The notes below the pieces were generated by a model. The model saw nothing but the letters and a program-made list of their open reading frames with translations, was not told the origin of the DNA and searched no databases. Source: Methylomarinum sp. (lineage in GTDB: Bacteria > Pseudomonadota > Gammaproteobacteria > Methylococcales > Methylomonadaceae). From it: a stretch of 6,133 nucleotides of DNA. Positions 5,785 to 6,133 of the stretch are shown here, one piece after another. Each line of letters begins with the position of its first letter. Within the stretch, counting starts at the first letter, position 1. The stretch lies in NCBI GenBank assembly GCA_013139755.1, contig WTAG01000572.1, positions 1-6,133 of the forward strand. Reading direction: 5' to 3'. The position numbers were made by a program, and so were the translations under genes.

Positions 5785-6133
5785 TTACCTATAAGTTTCA
5801 GCCATTCTCATTACCCACTCCGTCATTCCCAAGATCTTTTATCGGGAATCCATCATGGATACTATAGATTCCTGCTAAGAGCTCGCAGGAATGACGAGGT
5901 ATGTAGTCGATGCTTTTAATGTGGCAGAGCGTTATGGTTAATCAGGCAAACCTTTTTTAGGGTAACAACAAATATGATGACAATGGTCAGAACAACAAGA
6001 TGTATGAATTTAATTGATGACATTGTTTTCTTTACATAGTGACACTTAATTTTTTTAAACACGCTGTTCCTTACCAATCACCCAAACACTAGACAAATAA
6101 CCCCTCTATTATTTATCTTCAAGACGCAACATA
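5785..6133. other. Intergenic tail after the orphan gene
   Basis: No gene of useful length is seen on either strand. The stretch holds the palindromic repeat at 5821-5896 and otherwise A+T-rich sequence. A run of seven T (6050-6056) is not preceded by a convincing hairpin. TGATGACAATG (5975-5985) and TGATGACATTG (6015-6025) differ at one base, which is within chance for this length. The start of the next gene, if any, lies beyond the window. Confidence 0.7.
5821..5896. repeat. Degenerate palindromic intergenic repeat (CGTCATTCC...GGAATGACG)
   Basis: The ends CGTCATTCC (5821-5829) and GGAATGACG (5888-5896) are perfect 9-bp inverted repeats. Each half also folds on itself: ATTCCC (5825-5830) with GGGAAT (5844-5849), and ATTCCTGC (5868-5875) with GCAGGAAT (5885-5892). 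The centre has ATCCAT facing ATGGAT (5848-5853, 5855-5860). This nested layout matches a class of short non-autonomous palindromic repeats whose copies start GTCATTCC and end GGAATGAC in many proteobacterial genomes (recollection, not searched). The inner parts of the two halves differ from each other, so this copy looks decayed. No target duplication is obvious. It lies 36 bases after the stop of the orphan gene and may affect its 3' end. Confidence 0.7.

Noticed and set aside
5975..6025. Near-identical TGATGACAATG and TGATGACATTG, starts 40 bases apart, as tandem regulator sites
   Set aside because: One mismatch in 11 bases within about 240 bases is close to chance expectation, and no dyad is present.
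6037..6056. Intrinsic terminator ending in a run of seven T
   Set aside because: The only upstream pairing is a stem of three to four base pairs, too weak for a terminator.

Overview
The window reads as an A+T-leaning Gram-negative, probably gammaproteobacterial, chromosome. This inference rests on a resistance-nodulation-division (RND) pump of the proteobacterial HAE-1 type, a twin-arginine (Tat) exported multicopper oxidase like E. coli CueO, and a palindromic repeat with CGTCATTCC/GGAATGACG ends of a kind common in proteobacteria. No 16S or lineage-specific marker is present, so nothing finer is claimed. All four genes lie on the + strand.

Layout. (1) Positions 2-2116 hold the C-terminal two thirds of an RND inner-membrane pump; its start lies left of the window. 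(2) Positions 2117-2429 are a 313-base non-coding stretch with a good sigma70-type promoter (TTTACA, 17 bases, TATAAA), an approximately 170-base leader whose segments can fold in two mutually exclusive ways, and a clear AGGAG ribosome binding site. (3) Positions 2430-4040 encode a CueO-like multicopper oxidase with all four copper-ligand motifs and a Gly/Met/Arg-rich insert. (4) Positions 4041-4169 contain a hairpin and then a compact element that can be drawn as a three-way junction. (5) Positions 4170-5219 encode an N-terminal heavy-metal-associated (HMA) domain with GMHCGGC, fused to a polytopic membrane domain of the SafE/UreH/DsbD_2 type. (6) Positions 5290-5784 encode an unrecognised secreted or membrane-anchored protein. 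(7) Positions 5785-6133 are non-coding and carry one degenerate palindromic repeat.

How the genes may work together (inference). The oxidase and the HMA-membrane fusion look like a two-gene copper-handling module. The exported oxidase would convert Cu(I) to Cu(II) in the periplasm, with Met-rich segments gathering Cu(I). The fusion would bind Cu(I) through its cytosolic CxxC and pass it to, or across, the inner membrane. The RND pump precedes this module but is separated from it by 313 bases and a promoter, so it is probably a different transcription unit. It has HAE-1 (drug) rather than clear heavy-metal features. The last gene may or may not belong to the module.

The least explained parts are the structured oxidase leader, the three-way-junction element before the HMA fusion, and the orphan gene at 5290-5784. 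No CRISPR array, transposase, tRNA or rRNA gene was seen.
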